From contig JADJGU010000001.1 in assembly GCA_016707885.1 (NCBI GenBank), positions 372,001 through 436,000 of the forward strand: a stretch of DNA of 64,000 nt, written 5' to 3'. Position numbers and translations under genes: made by a program. This DNA is from Sphingomonadales bacterium. GTDB lineage: Bacteria; Pseudomonadota; Alphaproteobacteria; Sphingomonadales; Sphingomonadaceae. Shown one piece after another: positions 8,927-19,426 of this stretch (the stretch's first letter is position 1; every line of letters starts with the position of its first letter). Below the pieces are notes generated by a model. That model worked only from the letters and a program-made list of their open reading frames with translations. It was not told the DNA's origin and did no database searches.

Positions 8927-11040
8927 ATGCGTTTCGGCTGGCCGATCTCAATTGCCTATTTCTTGGTTGTCCAACCAGTCTTTGCTCAAAATCAAGAAGT
9001 CAAACGCAGTTCTGTTCCCGATTGGGCCCAACCCTCGGAATTGCTGCCTGTGCCAGAAACGGCGACGGGCGCAATTTTCGTTCGCCGTCAGGATGTGTTG
9101 ATTCATCTCGATAAAACAGGAGAGCAGCACCATACAAGTTTTCGAATCAAAATTCTTGATCCCAGTGCCTTGGCGCTCGGTAATCTATCGATTTCATGGA
9201 ATCCAGTATCAGGCGCTCCTCTAGTCCATGCGATCAAAATCCATCGAGATGGCGACGTTGTCGATTTGCTAAAAGATTCAAAATTTGAAGTCCTGCGTCG
9301 CGAAAACGAACTGGAAGCAGCCAAGTTGAGCGGTTTGTTGACGGCAGTACTTCGTATTTCAGACCTGCGTGTCAGCGACGAATTGGAGTTCAGTTTTACC
9401 ATCCCGCAAAACGATCCAACTTTGGGGTCGAACAGTTCCGGCCTGCTTTTTGTTGCCGGAGAGCCAGCTAATGGCCGCTATCGTCTAGGGCTGAGTTGGG
9501 ATGGCGGCCAAAAGCCAAAAATTGCGATGACCGAGGATATGGCCGCTGTCGCCCGGGAGACTTCTCAATCGATAGAGTTTCTCTTCGACAATCCTCCGCT
9601 GATCATGCCGCCCAAAGATGCCCCGCCGCGCTACAATTGGCAACGTATCACGCAATATAGTGACTTTCCGGACTGGCAATCGGTTTCGCGGCACTTTGCA
9701 CCGCTGTATAAAGAGGCTTCCAGATTAGGAAATGCATCGCCATTGAAGGCCGAAGCATCGAGGATTGCAGCAAAGTATCAAACTCCGCTCGAGCGGGCAA
9801 AAGCCGCATTGAAGCTGGTGCAAAATGATATTCGCTACATTTATGTTGGGCTCGACGGGGGCAATTACAAACCGGTGAGTGCAGATGAAACCTGGCAACT
9901 TCGCTATGGTGATTGCAAAGGCAAAACTGCTTTGCTCATCGCCCTGCTGGCCGAATTGGGGATCGAATCCGAAGCCGTGCTGGTAAACAACAATGGCTAT
10001 GATGATGGCACAAAGGATCGACTACCAAGCCCCTTTTTGTTTGACCATGTGCTCGTCCGCGCCAAGATTGATGGAGCCACCTATTGGCTTGACGGTACTT
10101 TGCCCGCCATTGTTCCGCCACAAACCGAACCATTATTGCCTTATCGTTCGGCACTCCCACTTTTGGACTCCGGTGCCGCGCTGGAAACCTTCGAATGGAA
10201 AACTCCGACCCGGCCAGATGAAATTAATCTGCATGAAATTGATGCTCGGGAAGGATTTGATCAGCTCGCCACAATCCGGAACACACGGATTGTAAGGGGC
10301 ATCGACGGCGTTCAAATGCATTTGCAGTTATCGCCATTGACCAAGGCGCAATTGACCAACAGCCTTCGACAACAAATGATCGGCGATACATGGCAGAGCA
10401 TTGACGATGTTCAATGGCGTTACGACCAAAAAGCGCAGGCCAGTATCCTTACCATTATTGGCAAGGGCATTGTCGAATGGGAAAATGATGGAGGCGGAGC
10501 CAAGTCATTTTCTTTGCCTGGCGGCGGGTTCAATCCGCCGGAGCGTCGGGTTCGCGCCGCTGAGCAAGACCAAACTGCGCCCTTTTTCAGCAAACCTGAA
10601 TATAGCTGCTATGTCACAACCGTGCGAATACCCTCAAGCACCAAGGCCGCAAACTGGTGGTACAATACCAGCTTTGACACAAAGATTTTTGGACGAACCT
10701 ACTATCGTGGCTTTGAACTACGCGACAATGCAATTCGCATGATCCGTGGCTCTAGGGTCGATCAGCCGGAAATCGACGCCGTCAGCGCACAACGGGATAA
10801 CGCCCGGATCAAATCATTCGATAACAGCATGGCGAATATATACTACGATCCGTCCAATAACGAAATTGGCGGCGGGAACGAGAAGCCAGTGCCCGCAACA
10901 TTAGGCCCCTTCCCTTCACCCTCTCTTCAAGCTAAGCGCGCGAGCAAACGAATCTCCCGCTTTGATGCCGGTTCGAGGTCAACCCGAGCGACCCGTTCCC
11001 CAGCCGGCAAAAAGTACCACTTTTTGACGAGGAAAATACC

Positions 11041-11044
<4 letters not shown>
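8927..11044 (+). CDS. DUF3857/transglutaminase-like exported protein, atypical C-terminus
   Basis: A 705-residue protein with a signal peptide (MRFGWPISIAYFLVVQPVFAQ), a DUF3857 region and a transglutaminase-like core with Cys in RYGDCKGKTALLIALLAEL and His in LFDHVLVRA. Its last 50 or so residues, after KPVPAT near 10890, are rich in basic residues and read into the DNA just upstream of acnA, with the stop overlapping the acnA start. They look like read-through of non-coding DNA, so the gene may have lost its true 3' end. The base composition is visibly more AT-rich than the neighbours. The catalytic role of this family is unsettled. Confidence 0.7.
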
Positions 11045-13718
<2,674 letters not shown>

Positions 13719-13719
<1 letters not shown>

Positions 13720-14237
13720 TGCGCTCGAAAGCAATCTTGGCGGGGGCAGCGTTGCTGCTCCCCGCCGCGCTGGCGGCGCAGGTCACGCTTGACGGCAACC
13801 GTTTGGTGCTGCCCGGTAAAGTCAGTTTCCCTTCCGGCAAGGCTGTTCCCAATGCCAGTGCCGATGCGCCAATTACCGCGGTGGCCAATTACATGACCGA
13901 AAAGAAATCGATCACGACGTTGCGGATCGAAGGGCATGTCGCAATGGGCGCACAGCCGCAGCAATTGAGCCAAGACCGTGCCATGGCCGTCGCCAAGGCG
14001 CTCGTCGCAAAAGGTGTCGACTGCAAAAGGCTGTTCGTGGTGGGCTTTGGCAACAGCAAGCCCGTCACAACACCCTCTTCAAGCCCCGAAAACACGCGCA
14101 TCGAATTTGTGAATGCAGCGATGCGCGGCAAGCCTATCGGTGGCTTGCCGATCGATGGCGGTGGCTGGGGCGCTGGGAATCCCTGCAAGCCTTATTCTGC
14201 GGCGTCCTCAATCCGCACCAGCAGCGCTTCGACCTGA
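13719..14237 (+). CDS. OmpA-family exported protein
   Basis: A 172-residue protein. ATG 13719 overlaps the acnA stop (TGATG) and begins a signal peptide (MRSKAILAGAALLLPAALAAQ), so the longer in-frame start inside acnA is unlikely. The body matches the peptidoglycan-binding OmpA fold: TLRIEGHVAMGAQPQQLSQD, then RAMAVAKALVAKGVD, VGFGNSKPV and NTRIEFV. The gene is probably co-transcribed with acnA. Its 3' end overlaps the convergent mccA by 46 bases. Confidence 0.75.
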
Positions 14238-16051
14238 ACCTGCGCGCCAGCAATGGCGTTTAGCTCTGCCACCACACCGTCGAACGGCGCGGTGAGGGTG
14301 TGCTCCATCTTCATCGCTTCGAGGGTGAGAAGTTTCTGCCCCTTGGTGACCGCCTGCCCCGCCGCGACATCGACCGCTATGATGCGGCCCGGCATGGGGG
14401 AGAGGATGGTGCCGTCGCCCGCAACACCGCCATGCGCGCCATCATGGCGATCGAGCGTGTAGCGGCGGGCAAAGCCGCCGGTGAAGGCGAGGACATCGCG
14501 AACAGGCTCGGCCACATTCACTTCGGCCAGCGGCACTTCATAGATCGTGCCTGCATCGTCGCGCAGGCGCGCGACCGCATGGGGCGCTGCATTCATGCGG
14601 AAGCCGAGCGCGCCGCTCCACGGCCCTTCGCCGGGGCTGGCGGCGAGCAACGCCGCGACTTCGGTCAGTTCGTCAACCTCGGCCTCGATTGGGTGCACCA
14701 ACTCGTCGCCATCGCGCCCGATCAGGCCGGTGTCGACATCGCCGGACAGGAAGTCGGGATGGCGCAGCAAATTGCCGAGGAAACCGGCATTGGTTTTGAC
14801 CGGCCAGACCTCGGTATCGTCGATCCCTGCCTCGAGCCGCGCGATGGCCTCGTCGCGGGTCGCTCCGTGGGCGATCAGCTTGGCGATCATCGGGTCGTAA
14901 AAGGGGGAGACTTCGCCGCCCTGCTCCACGCCGGTATCGACGCGCAGAGTTTCAGGTAGCACCAGATGCTCGAGCTTGCCGATTGAGGGAAGGAAGCCCT
15001 TTTCGGGATCCTCGGCATAGAGCCGCGCCTCCATCGCCCAGCCGTTGATACCAAGCTGTGCCTGCGTCAGCGGAAGTCGCTCTCCTGAAGCAACGCGCAG
15101 CTGCCATTCGACCAGATCGACGCCGGTAATCGCCTCGGTCACTGGATGTTCAACCTGCAGGCGTGTGTTCATTTCCATGAACCAAATGCGGTCGGCGCGC
15201 AGGCCTTCCGAAGCATCGGCGATGAACTCAATTGTTCCCGCCCCGACATAATCGACTGCCTTGGCGGCGCGCACGGCGGCGGCGCATAAAGCTTCGCGCG
15301 TTTCGGCATCCATCCCCGGCGCAGGTGCTTCCTCGATCACTTTCTGGTGGCGGCGCTGGAGCGAGCAATCGCGTTCGAATAGGTGAACAATCTGGCCGTG
15401 GCTGTCACCGAACACCTGCACCTCGATATGGCGCGGGCGCTGGATATATTTTTCGATCAGGACATGGTCATTGCCAAAGCTCGCCGCTGCCTCGCGCCGG
15501 CAACTGGCCAGCGCATCGGCAAAATCCTCGGGCCGCTCGACCAGCCGCATCCCCTTGCCGCCGCCGCCCGCGACCGCCTTGATCAGCACCGGATAGCCGA
15601 TGCCATCGGCCTGGATCGACAGGAAACCGGCATCCTGATTGCTGCCCATATAGCCCGGCGTCACCGGCACGCCTGCTTGCTGCATTAACTGCTTGGCGGC
15701 ATCTTTCAGGCCCATGGCCGTGATACTCGCCGGATTGGGCCCCACCCACACGAGCCCTGCGCTAATAACCCGCGCCGCAAATTCGGCATTTTCAGAAAGG
15801 AAGCCATAGCCCGGATGGATCGCCTCCGCGCCGGTGACGCGAGCGATATCGATGATCTTGTCACCCACCAGATAGCTTTCACGTGCGGCGGAGGGCCCGA
15901 TATGCACGGCATCATCGGCCATGCGCACATGCAACGCGTCGGCATCGGCGTCCGAATAAACCGCGATGGTGCGGATACCCATTTCACGCGCGGTGCGGAT
16001 GATCCGGCAGGCAATTTCGCCGCGATTGGCGATGAGGAGGGAGGAAATCAC
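14192..16051 (-). CDS. mccA: methylcrotonyl-CoA carboxylase biotin-containing subunit
   Basis: A 619-residue biotin carboxylase plus biotin carrier protein. It shows LLIANRGEIACRIIRTA, the ATP-grasp glycine loop KAVAGGGGKGMRLV, FMEMNTRLQVEHPVTE and the biotin site EAMKMEH close to the C-terminus. With MccB it carboxylates 3-methylcrotonyl-CoA in leucine breakdown. The start is GTG 16051: GGGGAGG lies 4 bases before it, and that sequence comes from an inserted repeat. A 25-base relic of what looks like the original start (ATG at 16718, encoding MIQSLLIA) remains 0.67 kb upstream, beyond the inserted DUF559 cassette. Confidence 0.93.
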   Translation of the reverse strand: MISSLLIANRGEIACRIIRTAREMGIRTIAVYSDADADALHVRMADDAVHIGPSAARESYLVGDKIIDIARVTGAEAIHPGYGFLSENAEFAARVISAGLVWVGPNPASITAMGLKDAAKQLMQQAGVPVTPGYMGSNQDAGFLSIQADGIGYPVLIKAVAGGGGKGMRLVERPEDFADALASCRREAAASFGNDHVLIEKYIQRPRHIEVQVFGDSHGQIVHLFERDCSLQRRHQKVIEEAPAPGMDAETREALCAAAVRAAKAVDYVGAGTIEFIADASEGLRADRIWFMEMNTRLQVEHPVTEAITGVDLVEWQLRVASGERLPLTQAQLGINGWAMEARLYAEDPEKGFLPSIGKLEHLVLPETLRVDTGVEQGGEVSPFYDPMIAKLIAHGATRDEAIARLEAGIDDTEVWPVKTNAGFLGNLLRHPDFLSGDVDTGLIGRDGDELVHPIEAEVDELTEVAALLAASPGEGPWSGALGFRMNAAPHAVARLRDDAGTIYEVPLAEVNVAEPVRDVLAFTGGFARRYTLDRHDGAHGGVAGDGTILSPMPGRIIAVDVAAGQAVTKGQKLLTLEAMKMEHTLTAPFDGVVAELNAIAGAQVQVEALLVRIEDAAE

Positions 16052-16491
16052 AATTCCTCCCCTGCAAGGGGAGGGGAACCATCCGCAGGATGGTGGAGGG
16101 GCACAGGCGAGTTCTCCCGACGCTGCTGCAATTTCCCAACCCTCTCCAAACACACGTCAACAATCCGCGTCACCACCGCCTCCAAATCCTCTAACACTCG
16201 CTTCGCCGGAACCCGCAAAGTCGCCACATGCTGCGACCGAAGAAAATGCGCCCTCGCCGCATCGGCTTGCGCCGCACGGATGCTGTCATGCACCATTCCA
16301 TCCACTTCAATTGCTAGCCTCGCTGCAGCGCAATAGAAATCCAGCACATAGATCCCAGCCGGATGCTGCCGCCGGAATTTCAGTCCACCAGGTCGCGTTC
16401 GCAGCACGCGCCACAGCACGCCTTCCGGCAAAGTCATCTCACTCCGCAACTTCCGCGCACGTTTGACGGTATCGGTAGGCCCGGTGATCAC
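16048..16491 (-). CDS. DUF559 domain protein (Vsr-like nuclease fold)
   Basis: A 147-residue protein of the DUF559 family, a predicted PD-(D/E)xK fold related to the Vsr mismatch endonuclease. The family core is intact: LKFRRQHPAGIYVLDFYC, then LAIEVDGMVHD and a helix with HFLRSQHVATLRV. GTG 16491 was chosen because GGGGAGGAATTCA directly precedes it; that ribosome-binding site belongs to a repeat copy. The last 20 or so codons (PVPLHHPADGS onwards) lie inside another repeat copy and end at a TGA that overlaps the mccA GTG. No biochemical role is established for the family. Confidence 0.8.
   Translation of the reverse strand: MITGPTDTVKRARKLRSEMTLPEGVLWRVLRTRPGGLKFRRQHPAGIYVLDFYCAAARLAIEVDGMVHDSIRAAQADAARAHFLRSQHVATLRVPAKRVLEDLEAVVTRIVDVCLERVGKLQQRRENSPVPLHHPADGSPPLAGEEL
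16052..16103 (+). repeat. dual-hairpin repeat, copy A
   Basis: A 52-bp unit with two adjacent hairpins: CCTCCCC paired with GGGGAGG, then CCATCC paired with GGATGG, ending GAGGGGCA. On the minus strand its AATT end gives the GGGGAGGAATT ribosome-binding site of mccA, and its body encodes the C-terminal tail of the DUF559 protein. Confidence 0.8.
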
Positions 16492-16493
16492 TG

Positions 16494-16545
16494 AATTCCT
16501 CCCCGGAACGGGGAGGGGGACCATCCGAAGGATGGTGGAGGGGCA
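16494..16545 (+). repeat. dual-hairpin repeat, copy B
   Basis: A second copy in the same orientation as copy A and nearly identical to it, with changes mostly in the hairpin loops. On the minus strand it supplies GGGGAGGAATT just before the GTG start of the DUF559 gene. Confidence 0.8.
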
Positions 16546-16640
16546 CGATCAAGTTCCCCCACCCTATCTGCACCCACCGCCCAAACCAAACCCTCAACCA
16601 ACCGCCGCTCCAGCAAGGCACCCAAGCTTCCAGCATCCCG

Positions 16641-16690
16641 TGCCCCTCCACCAGCTTCGCTGGTCCCCCTCCCCCGTTGGAGGAGGAATT
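16641..16690 (-). repeat. dual-hairpin repeat, copy C (inverted)
   Basis: A 50-bp copy in the opposite orientation to A and B, more diverged in both loops. The change from ATCC to GCTT in the second stem is matched on both arms, so pairing is kept. It marks the far end of the inserted segment. The bases 16546-16640 between copies B and C hold no gene I can support. Confidence 0.75.
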
Positions 16691-16714
16691 GGGTGGCGAT
16701 GAGGAGGGATTGGA

Positions 16715-17155
16715 TCATCTTAACTTCCCACTGAGCATATGAATTCCTAGTGATGTCCACTTTCCTCCGCCATGAAGAGGACGCATTAGACCAAAATTTA
16801 CCAACTGCTCCACTGCGGCTTCGCCTGCGTTCATAAAGTCGTGACGAACATCATGTTCCAGATCGGTGTTAAATTTATCGTAGATTTTATCCCAGACTAT
16901 GATGGCAAGACAATGAAGCGAAACCAGAAGGCTTTCCGTATCGTCATTTACATAGCCTCGGACAGAAGTAGTAATTCTTGTCGGTGAGATGTACTTACAA
17001 ATTGTTCGCCAATCTTCGGCAATCTCACGGTTCAAAGTATCAAAATTAACTTCCGTATTAGAATATTGGTGTATCATTTGGGCAATAGCGAAATAGACGT
17101 CACATTTTGAACTTTGCCAATGTTGTAAGTGGCTCTGCGACCAATTTTCACTCAC
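16715..17155 (-). CDS. hypothetical protein inside the mcc operon
   Basis: A 146-residue protein, mostly helical, with no signal peptide or clear family. GTG 17155 overlaps the mccB stop (GTGA). Its own TGA overlaps ATG 16718, the relic start of mccA, so it was probably coupled to both genes before the cassette arrived. The DNA is strikingly AT-rich against mccA and mccB, which suggests later acquisition. No function is proposed. Confidence 0.6.
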   Translation of the reverse strand: MSENWSQSHLQHWQSSKCDVYFAIAQMIHQYSNTEVNFDTLNREIAEDWRTICKYISPTRITTSVRGYVNDDTESLLVSLHCLAIIVWDKIYDKFNTDLEHDVRHDFMNAGEAAVEQLVNFGLMRPLHGGGKWTSLGIHMLSGKLR

Positions 17156-18738
17156 ATCCGGAACACGCCAAAACGCGTGCCCTCCTCAACCGGCGCATTC
17201 AGCGTCGCCGCGAGCGCCAAACTCAGCACGTCGCGTGTCTGTGCAGGATCGACAATCCCGTCGTCCCACAGCCGGGCGGTCGCGTAGTATGGATTCCCCT
17301 CATCCTCATATTTCTGGCGGATCGGGGTCTTGAAGGCTTCGGTCTGTTCGGGGCTCCAGCTGGCGGCATCGCGGTGCACCGTTGCCAGCACCGAAGCCGC
17401 CTGTTCGCCGCCCATCACGCTGATCCGCGCATTGGGCCAGCTGAAGAGGAAGCGGGGCGAGTAAGCGCGCCCGCACATGCCATAATTGCCCGCACCAAAG
17501 CTGCCGCCAATCAGCACGGTGATTTTGGGCACTGTTGCGGTGGCGACGGCGGTGACGAGCTTTGCGCCATGCTTGGCAATCCCCTCCGCCTCATATTTGC
17601 CACCGACCATGAAACCGCTGATATTCTGCAGGAACAGCAGCGGGATTTTGCGCTGCTGCGCGAGTTCGATGAAGTGCGCGCCCTTTTGCGCGCTCTCGCT
17701 GAACAGCACGCCATTATTGGCGAGGATCGCGACCGGCATCCCCCAAATATGGGCAAAGCCGCAAACGAGCGTGCTGCCATAGAGCGCCTTGAATTCATGG
17801 AATTCGCTGCCGTCGACCAGTCGCGCAATCACCTCATGCACGTCATAGGGTGCGCGGACGTCTTCGGGGATGATGCCGTAGAGTTCCTGCGGATCATATT
17901 TGGGCGGGCGAATGCCCCCCTCCCGCATGCGGGAGGGGCTGGGGGTGGGCCCGAAACTGCCAAAGCTCGCTTCGCTCGCCCCACCCCTAGCCCCTCCCGC
18001 AAGCGGGAGGGGAATGTGCGACACAATATCCCTCACGATGGTCAGCGCATGCTCGTCATTCTCGGCCAGATGATCGACCACACCTGATTTCTTGGCGTGC
18101 AGGTCCCCCCCGCCCAGATCCTCGGCGCTAATCTCTTCCCCCGTTGCGGCTTTCACCAAAGGCGGGCCGGCGAGGAAGATCGTGCCCTGCTTCTTCACGA
18201 TCACCGTCTCGTCCGACATGGCCGGCACATAGGCACCGCCCGCGGTGCAGCTGCCCATCACACAGGCGATCTGCGGGATCGCCTTGGCTGACATGTTCGC
18301 CTGGTTGAAGAAGATGCGACCGAAATGCTCGCGATCGGGAAAGACCTCTGCCTGGTGCGGCAGGTTGGCCCCGCCGCTGTCGACGAGGTAGATGCACGGC
18401 AGCCGGTTCTCCATCGCGATTTCCTGCGCGCGGAGGTGCTTCTTCACCGTCAGCGGATAATAAGTCCCGCCCTTCACCGTCGCATCGTTGCACACGATCA
18501 TGCATTCGCGGCCCGAGACGCGGCCGATGCCGGCGATCAGGCTCGCGCCATGAACATCGCCTTCATACATACCATTGGCAACCAGCTGGCCGATCTCAAG
18601 GAACGGCGCGCCGGGATCGAGCAGCCGTTCGACACGGTCACGCGGCAGCAGCTTTCCGCGCGCCACATGGCGCTCGCGATGCTGCTCCGGCCCGCCGAGC
18701 GCGGCCTGTGCCACCTTGGCGCGCAGCTCGTCAGCCAA
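17152..18738 (-). CDS. mccB: methylcrotonyl-CoA carboxylase carboxyltransferase subunit, 5' end damaged
   Basis: The carboxyltransferase partner of MccA, with family signatures such as VKGGTYYPLTVKKHLRAQEIA-type segments, VDSGGANLPHQAEVFPD and MCGRAYSPRFLFSWP. The frame gives 528 residues from a TTG at 18738 that has no ribosome-binding site. Family-like sequence continues upstream in frame (KARAAHNRALADELR) but is closed by a TAA at about 18772-18774, and no ATG is available. The true N-terminus is therefore probably disrupted. Near residues 243-273 the protein contains an in-frame insertion encoded by a palindromic repeat (17918-18012), in the linker before YDPQELYGIIPEDV. Activity is uncertain. 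Confidence 0.85.
   Translation of the reverse strand: MADELRAKVAQAALGGPEQHRERHVARGKLLPRDRVERLLDPGAPFLEIGQLVANGMYEGDVHGASLIAGIGRVSGRECMIVCNDATVKGGTYYPLTVKKHLRAQEIAMENRLPCIYLVDSGGANLPHQAEVFPDREHFGRIFFNQANMSAKAIPQIACVMGSCTAGGAYVPAMSDETVIVKKQGTIFLAGPPLVKAATGEEISAEDLGGGDLHAKKSGVVDHLAENDEHALTIVRDIVSHIPLPLAGGARGGASEASFGSFGPTPSPSRMREGGIRPPKYDPQELYGIIPEDVRAPYDVHEVIARLVDGSEFHEFKALYGSTLVCGFAHIWGMPVAILANNGVLFSESAQKGAHFIELAQQRKIPLLFLQNISGFMVGGKYEAEGIAKHGAKLVTAVATATVPKITVLIGGSFGAGNYGMCGRAYSPRFLFSWPNARISVMGGEQAASVLATVHRDAASWSPEQTEAFKTPIRQKYEDEGNPYYATARLWDDGIVDPAQTRDVLSLALAATLNAPVEEGTRFGVFRM
17918..18012. repeat. palindromic repeat inserted in frame in mccB
   Basis: Two inverted arms of about 34 bases (17918-17950 and 17978-18012) each contain a smaller palindrome, CCTCCCGCATGCGGGAGG on the left and CCTCCCGCAAGCGGGAGG on the right, followed by G-rich sequence. 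The spacer is about 27 bases. Read on the minus strand it adds about 32 codons (IPLPLAGGARGG to TPSPSRMREGG) without breaking the frame. This layout is typical of REP/RPE-like elements of alphaproteobacteria. Confidence 0.8.
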
Positions 18739-18828
18739 GGCGCGGTTGTGCGCAGCGCGGGCTTTAGTGGCTTACTCTTCCGCATTATATTGCGTGGTCA
18801 GGAACGGGAGCCGTCAATTTTGACACAC

Positions 18829-18939
18829 CGTCATGCTGAACTAGTTTGTGCAAGCACGCCGTCGGCCCCAGCATCCATTTCTCCTCTCAGACCAAAGTTC
18901 CCGGAGCACAATGGACCCTGAAACAAGTTCAGGGTGACG
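18829..18939. repeat. inverted repeat of the sphingomonad GTCATGCTGAACT type
   Basis: Arms at 18829-18847 (CGTCATGCTGAACTAGTTT) and 18921-18939 (reverse complement matching 16 of 19) enclose 73 bases. It lies directly upstream of the damaged mccB start. The 215-base gap between mccB and ribH holds this repeat and no gene. Confidence 0.65.
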
Positions 18940-19001
18940 AGAAGTGCTGCCGTGAAACCATCTTATAACGGCAATTTTTGGGAATCCTATGCGCAACTTT
19001 A

Positions 19002-19421
19002 TTACGCAAAGCGGTTGCGCAGGTCCAGCAGGGCGATGGCTGCCTTCGCAGCTTCGCCGCCTTTGTCCTTTTGGCCGGGATCGGCACGGACAAGTGCCTG
19101 CTCTTCATTCTCGACCGTCAGGATACCGTTGCCGATCGCCACTCCGTCCATGGTCAACGCCATGATTCCGCGCGCGCTTTCACCGGCGACAATCTCAAAA
19201 TGATAGGTCTCGCCGCGAATGACGACGCCGATGGCGACGAAACCGTCATAGAGGTCGCTCTGGTCGGCAAGGGCAATTGCTCCGGGAATTTCGAGTGCGC
19301 CCGGAACAGTGATGACTTCAACCTCATGCCCGGCGGCCTTCAACGCAGCACTCGCGCCCGCCACCAGCATGTCGTTCAAATGGTCGTAGAAGCGCGCTTC
19401 AACAATCAGGAATTTTGCCAT
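19002..19421 (-). CDS. ribH: 6,7-dimethyl-8-ribityllumazine synthase
   Basis: A 139-residue lumazine synthase, the penultimate enzyme of riboflavin synthesis, joining 3,4-dihydroxy-2-butanone 4-phosphate and the ribityl-uracil. The family motifs are clear: VPGALEIPGAIALA, VIRGETYHFEIVA and GIMALTMDGVAIGNGILTVEN, with the catalytic His in TYHFEIV. It starts 5 bases after the ribB stop, so the two form an operon and ribB supplies one of the two substrates. Confidence 0.97.
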   Translation of the reverse strand: MAKFLIVEARFYDHLNDMLVAGASAALKAAGHEVEVITVPGALEIPGAIALADQSDLYDGFVAIGVVIRGETYHFEIVAGESARGIMALTMDGVAIGNGILTVENEEQALVRADPGQKDKGGEAAKAAIALLDLRNRFA

Positions 19422-19426
19422 TTTTC

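Larger units (their letters stand above)
16027..16709. mobile_element. candidate DUF559 cassette inserted in the 5' end of mccA
   Basis: The 651 bases at 16043-16693 are bounded by a perfect 16-base direct repeat, TGGCGATGAGGAGGGA, at 16027-16042 and 16694-16709. The sequence is mccA coding sequence, so the insertion appears to have duplicated the start of the gene. Inside, inverted copies of a 50-52-bp dual-hairpin repeat stand near each end (16052-16103 and 16641-16690), with a third copy at 16494-16545 and one DUF559 gene between the first two. There is no transposase, so if it moves it must be mobilised in trans or by the DUF559 protein. That is inference. Confidence 0.5.

Noticed and set aside
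16052..16690. Three similar repeats considered as a CRISPR array
   Set aside because: Spacing is irregular (about 390 and 95 bases), one copy is inverted, a gene lies between two of them and no cas genes are present.
16488..16760. 90-codon minus-strand frame containing MIQSLLIATQFLL
   Set aside because: Only its first eight or so codons are meaningful, as a relic of the mccA start; the rest is repeat and spacer DNA.
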